Shown piece by piece: positions 16,986 through 25,296 of a stretch of 64,000 bases of DNA (within the stretch, counting starts at the first letter, position 1; each line of letters begins with the position of its first letter). The stretch lies in contig NZ_KE557274.1 of NCBI RefSeq assembly GCF_000442255.1, positions 1-64,000 on the forward strand. The letters run 5' to 3'. Source of the DNA: Salipiger mucosus DSM 16094 (GTDB lineage Bacteria > Pseudomonadota > Alphaproteobacteria > Rhodobacterales > Rhodobacteraceae). Made by a program: the position numbers and the translations under genes. Under the pieces are notes generated by a model, which was given only the letters and a program-made list of their open reading frames with translations, was not told where the DNA came from and searched no databases.

Positions 16986-17006
16986 GTTCTCAATAACCGC
17001 CTTCAC

Positions 17007-17038
17007 CTCCACCCAAGCGCTGCGCGCTCTGGATGGAG
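17007..17038 (-). repeat. Left-end hairpin of the IS605-type element
   Basis: Arms CTCCACCCA (17007-17015) and TGGATGGAG (17030-17038) with one mismatch, inner stem AGCGC/GCGCT, loop TGC. Sequence and orientation match the hairpin at 15241-15273. Confidence 0.65.
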
Positions 17039-17040
17039 CA

Positions 17041-17505
17041 CTGGCGGCGGCCTTGGTAGACGTCTTCGTGCACCAGCATGTAGCCCACCGGCACCGGACC
17101 AGTGCGCTCCTTGAGGTGGGCGACCGGTTCGGCGAAGACCCGATCTTTCTTGCAGAGGCCCTGAACCAGGGAGAGGTCGAACATGTCCATCTTGGCGGTC
17201 GCCGGTTCCTGGTGGGCATTCGCGCCCTCGCCGAGCTCCGAAAGGGCGGCCGCCAGAAGGCACTGGAAATCGAGCGCCACCGGGTCCTTGGGGTCGGCGA
17301 CGGCCACCTTCCCGTAGTCCTCGTACCTGCCTTTCATCGGGCAACAGATCGGCGCCCAGCTGTCGTGGGCATTCATCAGGATCCCAGCCGGGCCCCCTCC
17401 CCGCCGGCCGTACCGCGGCGCCTTCGCAAGAAAGATCAGGCGAACCTCGTCGTCGTATTCAACGGGCAGGCCGGAGACGGCGCAGGTGGCATTGAACGAG
17501 CCCAT
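17041..17505 (-). pseudogene. 5' half of gene interrupted by IS200/IS605-type element
   Basis: Encodes MGSFNATCAVSGLPVEYDDE through VHEDVYQGRRQ (17041), then runs into IS sequence and stops at 16990. GGAAGAGGAACC upstream of ATG 17505 is a good ribosome site. Rejoining at the shared CAG codon gives ...VYQGRRQAMVAGYYT.... The N-terminal CAVSGLPV..DDEVRLIFL recalls a small metal- or peptide-binding motif. Product unknown. Confidence 0.65.
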
Positions 17506-17538
17506 GAAGGTTCCTCTTCCTGAAAATTCCTGACGATG

Positions 17539-18141
17539 TCAGCTCTGGTACCGATAGATGTGCGGCCGCAGCGTAAGGAACGTAGACACGGTCTCGGCAT
17601 GGTCCAGATCGAAGATCGTCTGGATGAGAAAGAACAGGTGCCATGGCACCCAAGGCACGGCCTCCTCAGGCACCTCGGTCAGGCCGTAATCCTCGATTTT
17701 CCGGATGCCGATCTCGGTCGATGGATCGGGCACCATGAATCCGCGGTACGGGTGGAGCCAGTCCGAGACGGGCGTCCAGGTCGGAATCTGATTTTCTGGA
17801 TCAATACCCGTCTCCGCCTCGTAGGCGTAGGCATCGAGAAGATCCCCATAGCGCGACCACCTGCGGAACGTTCCGGCAGGCTGCAGCAGAACCTTGTCCT
17901 CGAGCCCGAATTCGGCATCGAAGACAACCATGTCCGCCAGGCTTTCCGCCATCTGCTGCTTGAAGATCATCTTCTCCATGAGCTCGCCCGATGTCCTTGC
18001 AAAAGCCAGCGTGCGCGACTCCCAGAGATCGAAGAGAGCTTTTTCCTCGAGATGGTCGATGTCTAGCCTGGCGGAATCCAGAAACGGTGCTTCGCCGAGA
18101 TCCAGGCCGTAGCCCATGGCCAGGTGCATGCGGATGCCCAT
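17539..18141 (-). CDS. Hypothetical protein
   Basis: 200 residues, acidic. AGGAAG inside the preceding small gene lies 11 bases before ATG 18141 and the gap between genes is only 3 bp, so they form one operon. The segment TWTPVSDWLHPYRGFMVPDP has a Trp/Pro-rich look also seen around PHRGFM in the ART-like protein at 13923, hinting at a shared module. No family recognised. Confidence 0.65.
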   Translation of the reverse strand: MGIRMHLAMGYGLDLGEAPFLDSARLDIDHLEEKALFDLWESRTLAFARTSGELMEKMIFKQQMAESLADMVVFDAEFGLEDKVLLQPAGTFRRWSRYGDLLDAYAYEAETGIDPENQIPTWTPVSDWLHPYRGFMVPDPSTEIGIRKIEDYGLTEVPEEAVPWVPWHLFFLIQTIFDLDHAETVSTFLTLRPHIYRYQS

Positions 18142-18144
18142 CGA

Positions 18145-18315
18145 TCAGGCGTCTTCCTGTTCGTATTCCGCGGCCTCGGCCTCAAGATCGTCGGCGGCCT
18201 CCAGGAGCGCCTCGATGTGGCCATCGGAGCTTTGCGTCGGGCATTCATCCAGCATGGCCCTGATCTCGCGCAGCTTGCTGGCGGCCTCGCGCCATTTCTC
18301 GGGTGCTGTTTGCAT
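18145..18315 (-). CDS. Small acidic hypothetical protein (56 residues)
   Basis: Sequence starts MQTAPEKWREAASKLREIRA and ends EYEQEDA; largely helical and acidic. GGAAGAAG precedes ATG 18315. It sits between 17539-18141 and 18343-18801 in the same minus-strand operon. Function unknown. Confidence 0.6.
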   Translation of the reverse strand: MQTAPEKWREAASKLREIRAMLDECPTQSSDGHIEALLEAADDLEAEAAEYEQEDA

Positions 18316-18342
18316 GATTTCTTCTTCCTTTCGGGTTCGTGG

Positions 18343-18801
18343 TTACTGTGCGGGTTGCGGTTGCGGAACGCGCTGGTTCCATGCGTCACGCATCCTGGCA
18401 GCATCGATGAAGCCATTGCGATCAACGAGATGGGACCTGAGGGAAAGCCATTCCGCTCTGTTCGGCGGAGCCCCGATCCATCGACCGAGGTAGCCGACTT
18501 CCGGCTGTTTGCCGGTGAACGGGCAGTCGAGCATGTCGAGGCCGTGCCAGATGATGCCCTTGGGATCGCCGTCCAGCACGGGGCGCCATTCGTAGTCGGC
18601 GATGAACCTCCGTCGGGAGCCATTCCAGTGGCACAGCTCGTTCGGCCACCACTCGCTTTCGCCGAAACCCATCCCGCACAACCGCATTTCGGTGGTCCAT
18701 TCAGGCGTCATGACCAGGCCCAGGATCTCCTCGGTCACACGCACCCTGATTTCCCCTGGCTCGTTCGGCGGGCGGTGTTCCCTGCAGCGCATCCATTCCA
18801 T
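18343..18801 (-). CDS. Hypothetical protein
   Basis: 152 residues from ATG 18801. Trp-rich with regularly spaced conserved-looking motifs (ESEWWPNELCHWNGS, FIADYEWRPVLDGD, GRWIGAPPNRAEW). Ends in a low-complexity QPQPAQ tail. Operon position suggests co-function with its small neighbours. No family recognised. Confidence 0.6.
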   Translation of the reverse strand: MEWMRCREHRPPNEPGEIRVRVTEEILGLVMTPEWTTEMRLCGMGFGESEWWPNELCHWNGSRRRFIADYEWRPVLDGDPKGIIWHGLDMLDCPFTGKQPEVGYLGRWIGAPPNRAEWLSLRSHLVDRNGFIDAARMRDAWNQRVPQPQPAQ

Positions 18802-18838
18802 GGTTTCAGTCCTTCTCTTCTGGGTTCGGCAGAGCAGG

Positions 18839-19057
18839 TCAGGCTTGCTCCGCGCCCGCGGCGGCGGGCAGCAGGGCGTCGATCCGCGACAGGTTCGTCG
18901 GCTTGGCCGGAGCGAGCATTTCCTTAAGGCGCCGGGTGGACTTGGAGTTGGCAACGATCCTGCTGCGCTCTTTTCCGGTTTCGTCGTACTCGACCAAGGT
19001 GGCCTCGTATTCTTTCTTCTTCTGCCGGTAGCGCACTTTGGTGATTTCGCAGGGCAT
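18839..19057 (-). CDS. Small basic hypothetical protein
   Basis: 72 residues from ATG 19057, chosen because AGAGGA is eight bases upstream; ATG 19066 overlaps that site. N-terminal half is a beta-type segment (CEITKVRYRQKKKEYEATLV), the rest helical (SKSTRRLKEMLAP). Function unknown. Confidence 0.55.
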   Translation of the reverse strand: MPCEITKVRYRQKKKEYEATLVEYDETGKERSRIVANSKSTRRLKEMLAPAKPTNLSRIDALLPAAAGAEQA

Positions 19058-19113
19058 ACGGTCCATCCTCTTTGAATTGGTGTCCGTTCGAGCGGGTGGT
19101 CCGGATCTCCCGC

Positions 19114-19617
19114 TCAGAACGTCTCGTAGGGCTCGAGGCTCTTCACGATGTCGGTCTCGCGGCCCCGCTCATCGGTGCCCGCTTTCGTTTCGACCACGAC
19201 GAGCTCGGCCGGCAGGCGCGTGGGCATCGCAATCATGTCGATGGCATCCGTCCGGGACGCGCGGTCCCAGTAGTCCTTCGGCAGCAGGTTGTCGGCCTTC
19301 TCCCACAGGACATCCCGTGGCTCCTGCTCCCAGTTTTCCATGTAGTGCGGCCAGTGCGACCCGGTCATTTTCCAGTTCTGGGTGTGAAAGCTGTCGCTGG
19401 TGGACACCCAAAGAGTGCCGGACGGGCTGAACAGGGTGTCGATGTAGGTGGTCTGGTGGTTGGCCTCCCACATCTCCTTGTTGCCGTCGTCCCCGAAACC
19501 CCAGAACCGCAGGCTGATCTCGAAGCCCAGCCAGGCGCAGACCGGATTGCCGTCGATGCGCGTCGACAGGAACTGCTTGCGGTGCGCCATTTGCAGGCGA
19601 TGCATGACCATGCCCAT
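19114..19617 (-). CDS. Hypothetical protein with doubtful start codon
   Basis: 167 residues from ATG 19617, but the reading frame stays open and coding-like for 28 more codons upstream (HNTAVADRPDSLKIQQPLKQ) without an ATG. A strong AAGGAG (19712-19707) is followed after TTTTCC by AT-AATACC where ATGAATACC would be expected. One missing G near 19699 would explain it. Contains YIDTLFSPSGTLWVSTSDSF and many Trp. Family unknown. Confidence 0.55.
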   Translation of the reverse strand: MGMVMHRLQMAHRKQFLSTRIDGNPVCAWLGFEISLRFWGFGDDGNKEMWEANHQTTYIDTLFSPSGTLWVSTSDSFHTQNWKMTGSHWPHYMENWEQEPRDVLWEKADNLLPKDYWDRASRTDAIDMIAMPTRLPAELVVVETKAGTDERGRETDIVKSLEPYETF

Positions 19618-19725
19618 GAGACGGATCTCGTCGATGATGCGCTGCTTCAGCGGCTGCTGGATCTTCAGGCTGTCGGGGCGATCTGCGACGGCGGTATTAT
19701 GGAAAACTCCTTGCTTGCTGTCCCA

Positions 19726-19754
19726 ACTATCCTTTATTCACCAATAACCGTCAA
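19726..19754 (-). promoter_or_regulatory. Sigma70-like promoter for 19617 gene
   Basis: On the minus strand TTGACG (19754-19749), a 17-bp spacer and GATAGT (19731-19726). AT-rich surroundings contain CTATTCTTT just upstream, an element repeated near other promoters in this block. Confidence 0.5.
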
Positions 19755-19906
19755 CATTAAAGAATAGACCATCGGATTTCTATGCAAACCCAGCTGTGAG
19801 CACTGCGTGACGCTTGCGGCGGCCGGTCGCATATTCGGCAGCTACAACTGAGCGGATTTTTAGGCTCCGCCCCGGGTAAGGCGCTCGAATTCAGATCTTA
19901 TCAGCG

Positions 19907-19936
19907 TTCCTACACAGAAATTATTTTGTGTAGGAA
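19907..19936 (-). terminator. Stem-loop downstream of the NADAR gene
   Basis: Perfect 10-bp inverted repeat TTCCTACACA/TGTGTAGGAA with a 10-nt AT-rich loop, 28 bp after the minus-strand stop at 19965. No long T-run, so termination strength is uncertain. Confidence 0.5.
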
Positions 19937-19964
19937 ATGATCCCGGACCAAGTCCCGAAAATTT

Positions 19965-20669
19965 TCAGAATCCGAAGGACATCTGGTCGGCCTCAGCGCT
20001 GGGCGCCTTCGATGCCTCGTCTGCGGCCGTGAGCGCCAGGATGGCCTCAGGAGACGACAACGCTTCGTTGAGCAGGCCACGCTTGACCAGCGACACGTAC
20101 ATGGCCGCGGCCCGGGCCTGGCAGTTGAGCCCTGTCTTCGGGTTGAAGGCGATGTCGGTGTACCCGTCGTAGTCCTCCAGGGCCTCCATCTTATCCGGGT
20201 TCTGATCGAGCGCCGCGAGGTACAGGTGGGTGAAGAAGCCTGTCCTGGGCTCCAGAGGCCAGTCCGTGCCGGCAAGCCGATATCAGGTAATCGAGCCCGA
20301 AGATGTCAGCCGCGGGTCCTTCTTGGCCTCCCAGGAGGAGACGCCCAGCAGATCCGTGAATGGCCCGCCGTGCTCAAAGACCTTCGAGCCCTGGTAGGCG
20401 CACTCGACGGTGACCGGATCTTCTCTGCCGGGGATGGAGAGCGCCAGGTTGAAGGCAGACAGGCTACGACCGAGCGGATTTTCAGACCGCGTCGAGATTT
20501 CCAGGATGTTTTCGATCCCCGCCTGCTCACGGGCGGCCGCATGCCATGAGACGATGCAGGCCCGCTTCTGCTCGAGATCGCGGCCGGGCACCCACTCGAA
20601 CGCGATATCCATCTCCCGGGAGAGACACTCGCCCTTCAGGCTGGGCATGAACAATGGTCGACAGGCCAT
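19965..20669 (-). pseudogene. NADAR (DarT1-associated antitoxin family) gene split by in-frame TGA
   Basis: Reads continuously except for one TGA at 20285-20283. First part: MACRPLFMPSLKGECLSRE, ILEISTRSENPLGRSLSAFN, VTVECAYQGSKVFEHGGPF, WEAKKDPRLTSSGSIT. After the stop: YRLAGTDWPLEPRTGFFTHL, FNPKTGLNCQARAAAMYVSL. These blocks match, in order, the DarT1-associated NADAR family, whose members remove ADP-ribose from modified bases. There the equivalent position is a Gly, so GGA to TGA is the likely lesion. Start ATG 20669 follows AAAGG. No ATG restarts the second part before 20189. Readthrough is possible but unproven. Confidence 0.75.
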
Positions 20670-20679
20670 TGGATACCTT

Positions 20680-21117
20680 TCAGAACTTGGGGCCCGGTGC
20701 CTCGGGGGTTCCGTCGTTGGATGTCCCCATGTCGAGGGTCGACAGGCGCTCGACGACCTCGGCGCGGATTGCTTCCCGTTCTGAAAGATCGTCCCTGATG
20801 GCCGCCATAGACCAAATCCGCTGTGCGGGGGACCATAACCCATCGGATTCCAGTACGAGACTGTCTTCGGCGGCCTCGACCAAACGAATTCCTGAGTATG
20901 CGCTTGCCCGCACCTGCGTGTAGAGATCCGTGTGGAGAAGATCCGTGCCTTCACAATCCATCAGGCTCAGAACACGATTGTAGTTGTCGGGGTCATAACC
21001 TTCCCGGATCGGGAACAGGTGGCATTGGTCACTCCTGTCACGGCCGCTCCCTGCCATCAGGCGGTAATGCTTCCTGTCTTGGGTGACATACGGCGCATGG
21101 ATAATCTCGCGTTGCAT
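20680..21117 (-). CDS. Hypothetical protein upstream of NADAR gene
   Basis: 145 residues. Starts MQREIIHAPYVTQDRKHYRL at ATG 21117; AGGAAG is 11 bases upstream. Ten bases separate its stop from the NADAR start, so the genes are probably cotranscribed. Blocks LFPIREGYDPDNYNRVLSLM and LYTQVRASAYSGIRLVEAAE are not recognised. It lacks obvious DarT motifs. Confidence 0.6.
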   Translation of the reverse strand: MQREIIHAPYVTQDRKHYRLMAGSGRDRSDQCHLFPIREGYDPDNYNRVLSLMDCEGTDLLHTDLYTQVRASAYSGIRLVEAAEDSLVLESDGLWSPAQRIWSMAAIRDDLSEREAIRAEVVERLSTLDMGTSNDGTPEAPGPKF

Positions 21118-21236
21118 TCTGATTAGTCTTCCTTGCTTTTCGAAAAATACAGGCCGCGCCCCTCACAGACGCGGCCCTCTGCGTTGAAGCGGGCCTCAAC
21201 TCTCGGATCATCGCCATCCGATTGCCGGCCGATGTC

Positions 21237-21401
21237 TTATTCAGCGGCGGACGGTCGCTTCACCATTGCTTGAGCGAAGGCGCCCCCATGCGAGCGGTCC
21301 ATGGCCACTCCACCTAGAGGCACGAAGCCCTTCGCAATTTGCTCGTTCACGTCCCCCATGAGTTCGGAATGGCTATTCCGCTTGAGGATCTTGTACTCCA
21401 T
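21237..21401 (-). CDS. DUF1737-type small protein
   Basis: 54 residues from ATG 21401 (GGAGA five bases upstream); ATG 21425 is an alternative. MEYKILKRNSHSELMGDVNE followed by KGFVPLGGVAMD is the DUF1737 pattern (amphipathic helix then GxxPxGG). Function of the family unknown. Confidence 0.7.
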   Translation of the reverse strand: MEYKILKRNSHSELMGDVNEQIAKGFVPLGGVAMDRSHGGAFAQAMVKRPSAAE

Positions 21402-21428
21402 CGTGGTCTCCATCTTTGCGTCCATGTC

Positions 21429-22238
21429 TCAGAACATCGCCATCTGGATGCCGGCCGGGGTGTGCTCTTCGCGGAAGATGAGTTCGACCGGATCGACGTC
21501 AGGGTCCATCTCGGGCTCGGGGCCCACGTCTTCGATGGCCATGTCCAGGGGGAGATCTCCGACCCCGGTTGCGTCCAGGAACTCCTGGCGCGTCTCGAAG
21601 ACGTGGAACTTTTTCAGGGACCCGTCGACCTCGAGAGCGGGATCGATCTGGCCGAGCTGGAACGCGGTCTTGAATGCGGACTTCAGCGAGGAGCCTTCCC
21701 AGACGACCGTGTGAGCCACCTCTTCCCCCTGCTCGAGTTCGGCGCGGGTCACGCGCCAGATGTCATGCCCGGCCTGGACAGGATGAGACGCGGTCGCGTC
21801 CTCCTCGCCGCTCCAGAAAACATTGGTGATCGAGACCCGGTGGTCTTCATCTGTCTTGCTGAAGTCCAGCTCGCCGTTCGGGTGCTGCATCAGGGAGAAC
21901 CCCTGCCGGACGGCCGCCTCGAAGACCGCCTCCGAGCAATTGGAGGTCACCGTGCGCTCACCGCCGGCGACCTTCATGTGCTCGCGTTCGAGGATGAATT
22001 CATCCGCGGCCAACTTCATCCAAGATCCGACCTTGCCGGCGCAGATCATGCGCGGCATCCCTTCGTCGGCCGGCAGGAGCACCAGCGCCGAGGAGGTGAT
22101 CAGGTTGTCCTGCTCTTCATCGCCGAGCTCCATCCCGACAAGACGCAGCTCCCCATGCTCGTCGGCCGAGATTTTCCGGTGGCGTTTGAAATTGACCGTA
22201 TCGAGGTCGGCTTCGGAGGTGAGGTCTTCGATATCCAT
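21429..22238 (-). CDS. Hypothetical acidic protein
   Basis: 269 residues; AAGGAGAG lies eight bases before ATG 22238. N-terminal region has beta-type segments (GELRLVGMELGDEEQDNLIT, SALVLLPADEGMPRMICAG). The C-terminus is Asp/Glu-rich. No transmembrane helix or known motif. Same operon as the downstream DUF1737 gene. Confidence 0.6.
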   Translation of the reverse strand: MDIEDLTSEADLDTVNFKRHRKISADEHGELRLVGMELGDEEQDNLITSSALVLLPADEGMPRMICAGKVGSWMKLAADEFILEREHMKVAGGERTVTSNCSEAVFEAAVRQGFSLMQHPNGELDFSKTDEDHRVSITNVFWSGEEDATASHPVQAGHDIWRVTRAELEQGEEVAHTVVWEGSSLKSAFKTAFQLGQIDPALEVDGSLKKFHVFETRQEFLDATGVGDLPLDMAIEDVGPEPEMDPDVDPVELIFREEHTPAGIQMAMF

Positions 22239-22296
22239 TTTCAGAATCTCTCCTTAAAAATCAGGTTTGAAATTGCATTCCGGGCGCATGCGTCAA

Positions 22297-23082
22297 CTAT
22301 GGGCGCATCGCCAGTAGCTCCGGCTCGTCCGGTATCTCTTCTTGAAACTCCTGCCGCAGGCCGATCTCTCCGGAGCGCGCGTTGATCTCTAGCGAGACAT
22401 CGGTGCCCGAGAGGGTGGTGACCCGGGCGATGCAGTTCACATCGTGCCCTGCCTCACAGAGGTCTGCGGAAATCATGAAAAGGCGCAGTTCGCCGTCGAT
22501 CAAATCCGCGGCCTCCGGCACCGTGATGTCCGCGCGCTGGGCGACATCCTCCAGCATGGCTTTCAGGGCCCAGGGAGACGGCAGCATCTCCTCGCCCGAC
22601 TCCGGCACCTTCTCGATGTGGTAGCGTTGGCCGTGCCCATGCACGCCCCAGCGAGCAAGCGCGTCCTGGACGCCGAAGGTCGACAGATCCTGATTTTCGA
22701 ACCAGTCCACTGCCTGTTCCAGGCGTGCCATCCTCCCCAGTTCGGGAGCCGTTTCTTTTTCAGGATCGGCAAGCTTCGCCCGGCGCTGGATTTCGGCGTT
22801 CGTTGTTGTCGATGGCGATGCCAACCCGACAGCCGCGGCGACATCCAGCATTGCCTCCTCGACCGGCACCGGCTTGAAGGACTCGGACATCCGGTGCTCG
22901 AGGACACCGTAGGACGCTGACCCTGTCAGAACGACGCTGGCGAGAACGACTTTCCCGAGTGCCTTGCCGACCCGTTCCATGGGTCGGGGCCCGGGAGGTG
23001 CATTCGCGGACGGGACACTGATCCCGACAGTATCTTCGCCATCGAAGAACCTGGTAAGGGCGTTGCGGTTGGCAGTTGTCAT
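22297..23082 (-). CDS. Hypothetical protein with one transmembrane helix
   Basis: 261 residues from ATG 23082 (AGGAGG upstream). A hydrophobic segment near residues 40-57 (LGKVVLASVVLTGSASYGVL) predicts a membrane anchor; the rest is periplasmic or cytosolic with a charged helical middle. Contains the dispersed 9-mer at 22758. Family unknown. Confidence 0.6.
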   Translation of the reverse strand: MTTANRNALTRFFDGEDTVGISVPSANAPPGPRPMERVGKALGKVVLASVVLTGSASYGVLEHRMSESFKPVPVEEAMLDVAAAVGLASPSTTTNAEIQRRAKLADPEKETAPELGRMARLEQAVDWFENQDLSTFGVQDALARWGVHGHGQRYHIEKVPESGEEMLPSPWALKAMLEDVAQRADITVPEAADLIDGELRLFMISADLCEAGHDVNCIARVTTLSGTDVSLEINARSGEIGLRQEFQEEIPDEPELLAMRP

Positions 23083-23137
23083 TCGGGGCCTCCTGGCTCC
23101 GAGGTGCACGGACGGGCGCAAAGCGCCAGCGCGCCGC

Positions 23138-23326
23138 TTACGAAACCCCGCAGATCACCTGTTCGGCCGCCTCGGTCGGGGTGACATGGGCTGCACCGCA
23201 GGGGGTCGAGGACAGGAAAGTGTCGAGGCGCTGGCTGACCACGCAGCTTGCGGGGTCGATCTCGCGGCCCAGGTGCGTCCGGATCTCGCGTGCGACGGCC
23301 TGCTTGAAGGATTGTGATTCGGGCAT
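23138..23326 (-). CDS. Small hypothetical protein
   Basis: 62 residues, MPESQSFKQAVAREIRTHLG..., with AGGAGAG eight bases before ATG 23326. First gene of the minus-strand convoy; the AT-rich gap 23340-23507 upstream should hold its promoter and that of the divergent plus-strand genes. Function unknown. Confidence 0.6.
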   Translation of the reverse strand: MPESQSFKQAVAREIRTHLGREIDPASCVVSQRLDTFLSSTPCGAAHVTPTEAAEQVICGVS

Positions 23327-23507
23327 GTCTTCTCTCCTGATTTCATGAATAGGTGAACACGATGCAGAAAGATTAGTTAACAGTAGACAAGAATAACTAA
23401 TAGATTAAATTCCCTTCACGCACGGAGGTCCCGGTTCTGACCTTGCCGCTTGCGCCCGGGACACCACTTCGCGGGCATCACGTCGACAGAACGCAAGGGG
23501 CCGAAAC

Positions 23508-23897
23508 ATGACCGACGACATCACCGCCATCGAGACCGCGCAGGAGAACAATGAACGGCTGGGGGATCTTTGCGAGATGCTCAACGAGGTCCGCAACAAG
23601 GGCCTGATATACTGGGAGCCGAACACGGACCGCGGCGCCGACGCCCAGCGTGACATGATCGGGCGCATCGATGCATTCCTGACGCCGGAAGGCGACGGGA
23701 CGCACGATCCCATTGCCCGGGCGAACAACCTTCTGCGCGAGGCCCGGGACCAAGGGCTGATCTATTGGGAGCCCAACACGACCCGCGGTGTGATCGCCCA
23801 GCGCGACATGGTCGCCCGGATCGACCGGATGATCGGAATAGCTCGCTTTTCCCCGGAGACTGACGAAGACGCCGCGCCGGCCGGCCCGGGCATGTGA
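23508..23897 (+). CDS. Hypothetical protein built of two repeats
   Basis: 129 residues made of two copies of about 45 residues: GLIYWEPNTDRGADAQRDMI and GLIYWEPNTTRGVIAQRDMV, each preceded by a leucine-rich helix and followed by RID. A diverged relative lies at 32884-33300 (GLFGWQPDTRADADLKERLI). The WEPNT..RG..AQRD core is probably the functional motif. No known family. Confidence 0.65.
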   Translation: MTDDITAIETAQENNERLGDLCEMLNEVRNKGLIYWEPNTDRGADAQRDMIGRIDAFLTPEGDGTHDPIARANNLLREARDQGLIYWEPNTTRGVIAQRDMVARIDRMIGIARFSPETDEDAAPAGPGM

Positions 23898-23906
23898 GGG
23901 ATCGAA

Positions 23907-24305
23907 ATGGTCGACGACATTCGAAAGCACTATTCTGAATTCCCGTCCAAGGAACGGCTCGCCGAAATGCGCGACACGCTTGCCGGACTGCGGGAGCAAC
24001 AGGATGCGGACTGGATCCTCCGAAACGAGTCCCTTGCAGACAAGCACGCGGGCATCACCAAAGCCCTGGCCCTGGTCGATGACCCGACCCTCCCGGTTGG
24101 AGACCGGATTGACGTGGCAATCGCCAACCTGCAGGAGCTTCGCCGGGGCATCGATGCCTATGACCCGCGCGAAGGCGAGCGCATCCAGGTCGCGATGCGC
24201 GTGGTGCTCATCGACACCACGCTCGAGATCTTCGCCGGCATCGACCCGCCCGAGGTGGATCTCGAGGAGCCCGCTCCCGAAACCGCGCCGTTCGCGCCAT
24301 CCTGA
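23907..24305 (+). CDS. Hypothetical helical protein
   Basis: 132 residues, nine bases after the previous gene. Mostly charged helices (KERLAEMRDTLAGLREQQ) and an acidic Pro-rich tail. Probably one operon with its neighbours. Function unknown. Confidence 0.6.
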   Translation: MVDDIRKHYSEFPSKERLAEMRDTLAGLREQQDADWILRNESLADKHAGITKALALVDDPTLPVGDRIDVAIANLQELRRGIDAYDPREGERIQVAMRVVLIDTTLEIFAGIDPPEVDLEEPAPETAPFAPS

Positions 24306-24322
24306 CCCCGAAGGAGATCGCC

Positions 24323-24700
24323 ATGCCTGAAGCCGAGACCCGCTCAGAGAAGATGATCGAAAGCATGCGGTCCATGCTGCGCACGGCCTACCACGACGGC
24401 CTGACGCGTTGTCGGTCTGAAACGAGCCAGGACTCCGTTTACCAGAAGCATCTCGCCGAAAGCGTCATTGCCTGCACCGCACCCGAGGCGCCCCGCCCCT
24501 CGGACGATGACCTCTTCATCATGCGGATGACCGTCCTCGCCCAGGAGATCTCGGACACCGTCGAAGCGACATGGCATCCGGACGCCGAGTTCCAGAAGGA
24601 GGACAAGGCGTACCTGCTCGGGACCCTCAGGGAGCAAATCGAGGCGGCCAAGGCATTCGTGGACGAAGACGAGCCGCAACCGGCGCCGGGCATGGGCTGA
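24323..24700 (+). CDS. Hypothetical helical protein
   Basis: 125 residues. AAGGAG precedes ATG 24323. Helical, acidic C-terminus (EDEPQPAPGMG) similar in style to the AAPAGPGM tail of 23508-23897. Function unknown. Confidence 0.6.
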   Translation: MPEAETRSEKMIESMRSMLRTAYHDGLTRCRSETSQDSVYQKHLAESVIACTAPEAPRPSDDDLFIMRMTVLAQEISDTVEATWHPDAEFQKEDKAYLLGTLREQIEAAKAFVDEDEPQPAPGMG

Positions 24701-24729
24701 TCTCCCTGACCTTCAGCGGCTTTGGTGGG

Positions 24730-24921
24730 CTACTCCAAGTTGGCTTCGCATTCCGGAATGACGCCGTCCGGCAGGCTGATCTCCATCGGCAGTTCCGCGA
24801 TCTCGCAGGCATAATCGGCACTCGTTTTCCCGGGGTTCTCCGCCAGCCAGGCGCGCCGGTCCTTCTTCTCGAAATACGCCGCGGCCGCGATGCCCGCCAC
24901 CGGCACCGAGGAAGACTTCAT
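24730..24921 (-). CDS. Doubtful small protein
   Basis: 63 residues (MKSSSVPVAGIAAAAYFEKK...). Codon use fits the region, but the only ribosome-like sequence (GGCGAGG) touches the ATG, and it stands alone between plus-strand genes. Listed with low confidence. Confidence 0.4.
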   Translation of the reverse strand: MKSSSVPVAGIAAAAYFEKKDRRAWLAENPGKTSADYACEIAELPMEISLPDGVIPECEANLE

Positions 24922-25044
24922 CCTCGCCTGATTTCGGCGACGGTCATCGAAAGAGGGCCCGGTGAAGCGATCTGCCGGGCCTTTTAACCTGCCCCCAAGT
25001 CGAACGTGGTACGCAAATCCTCGAGTTGACGCTGGAGTATTTTC

Positions 25045-25191
25045 ATGAAATTCCTAGAAGGACTGAAGGACATCCTCGTCGCCAGAGAGCCGGGATGTGG
25101 CTACTTTGGCGGCGCTGAAGGCGCTATTCGCTTTCTGATCTTCGGAGGCGTTGTCATTGTTGCAGTGGCGGTTTGGCATCTGTGGCCATGA
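25045..25191 (+). CDS. 48-residue membrane protein
   Basis: Cytosolic head MKFLEGLKDILVAREPGCGY followed by one hydrophobic helix (FLIFGGVVIVAVAVWHLW) at the C-terminus, a tail-anchored layout. GGAG lies about nine bases upstream. Function unknown. Confidence 0.55.
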   Translation: MKFLEGLKDILVAREPGCGYFGGAEGAIRFLIFGGVVIVAVAVWHLWP

Positions 25192-25296
25192 TTGCCCGAT
25201 GCCTTCTGGCTAACCACTTCGAGCGCTGCCAAACGAGATCAGCCTTGGGGTGCTGACCACTACTTGCTCGCCGCACGCAGCCGTCAGTACCCTTGG

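Larger units (their letters stand above)
15234..17040 (-). mobile_element. IS200/IS605-type element with divergent tnpA and tnpB, about 1807 bp
   Basis: The ends are not inverted repeats but same-orientation imperfect palindromes sharing CTCCACCCAAG and GCTCTGG: 15241-15273 at the tnpB side (stem CACCCA/TGGGTG plus AGCC/GGCT) and 17007-17038 at the tnpA side (stem AGCGC/GCGCT). That is the subterminal hairpin layout of single-strand-transposing IS605 elements. The host reading frame resumes across the element (see the two gene halves). No target duplication is expected or seen. Boundaries are inferred to within a few bases. Confidence 0.75.

Noticed and set aside
20283-20285. Selenocysteine at the in-frame TGA of the NADAR gene
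   Set aside because: Family members carry Gly at this place, not Cys or Sec, and no SECIS-like hairpin was evident just downstream.
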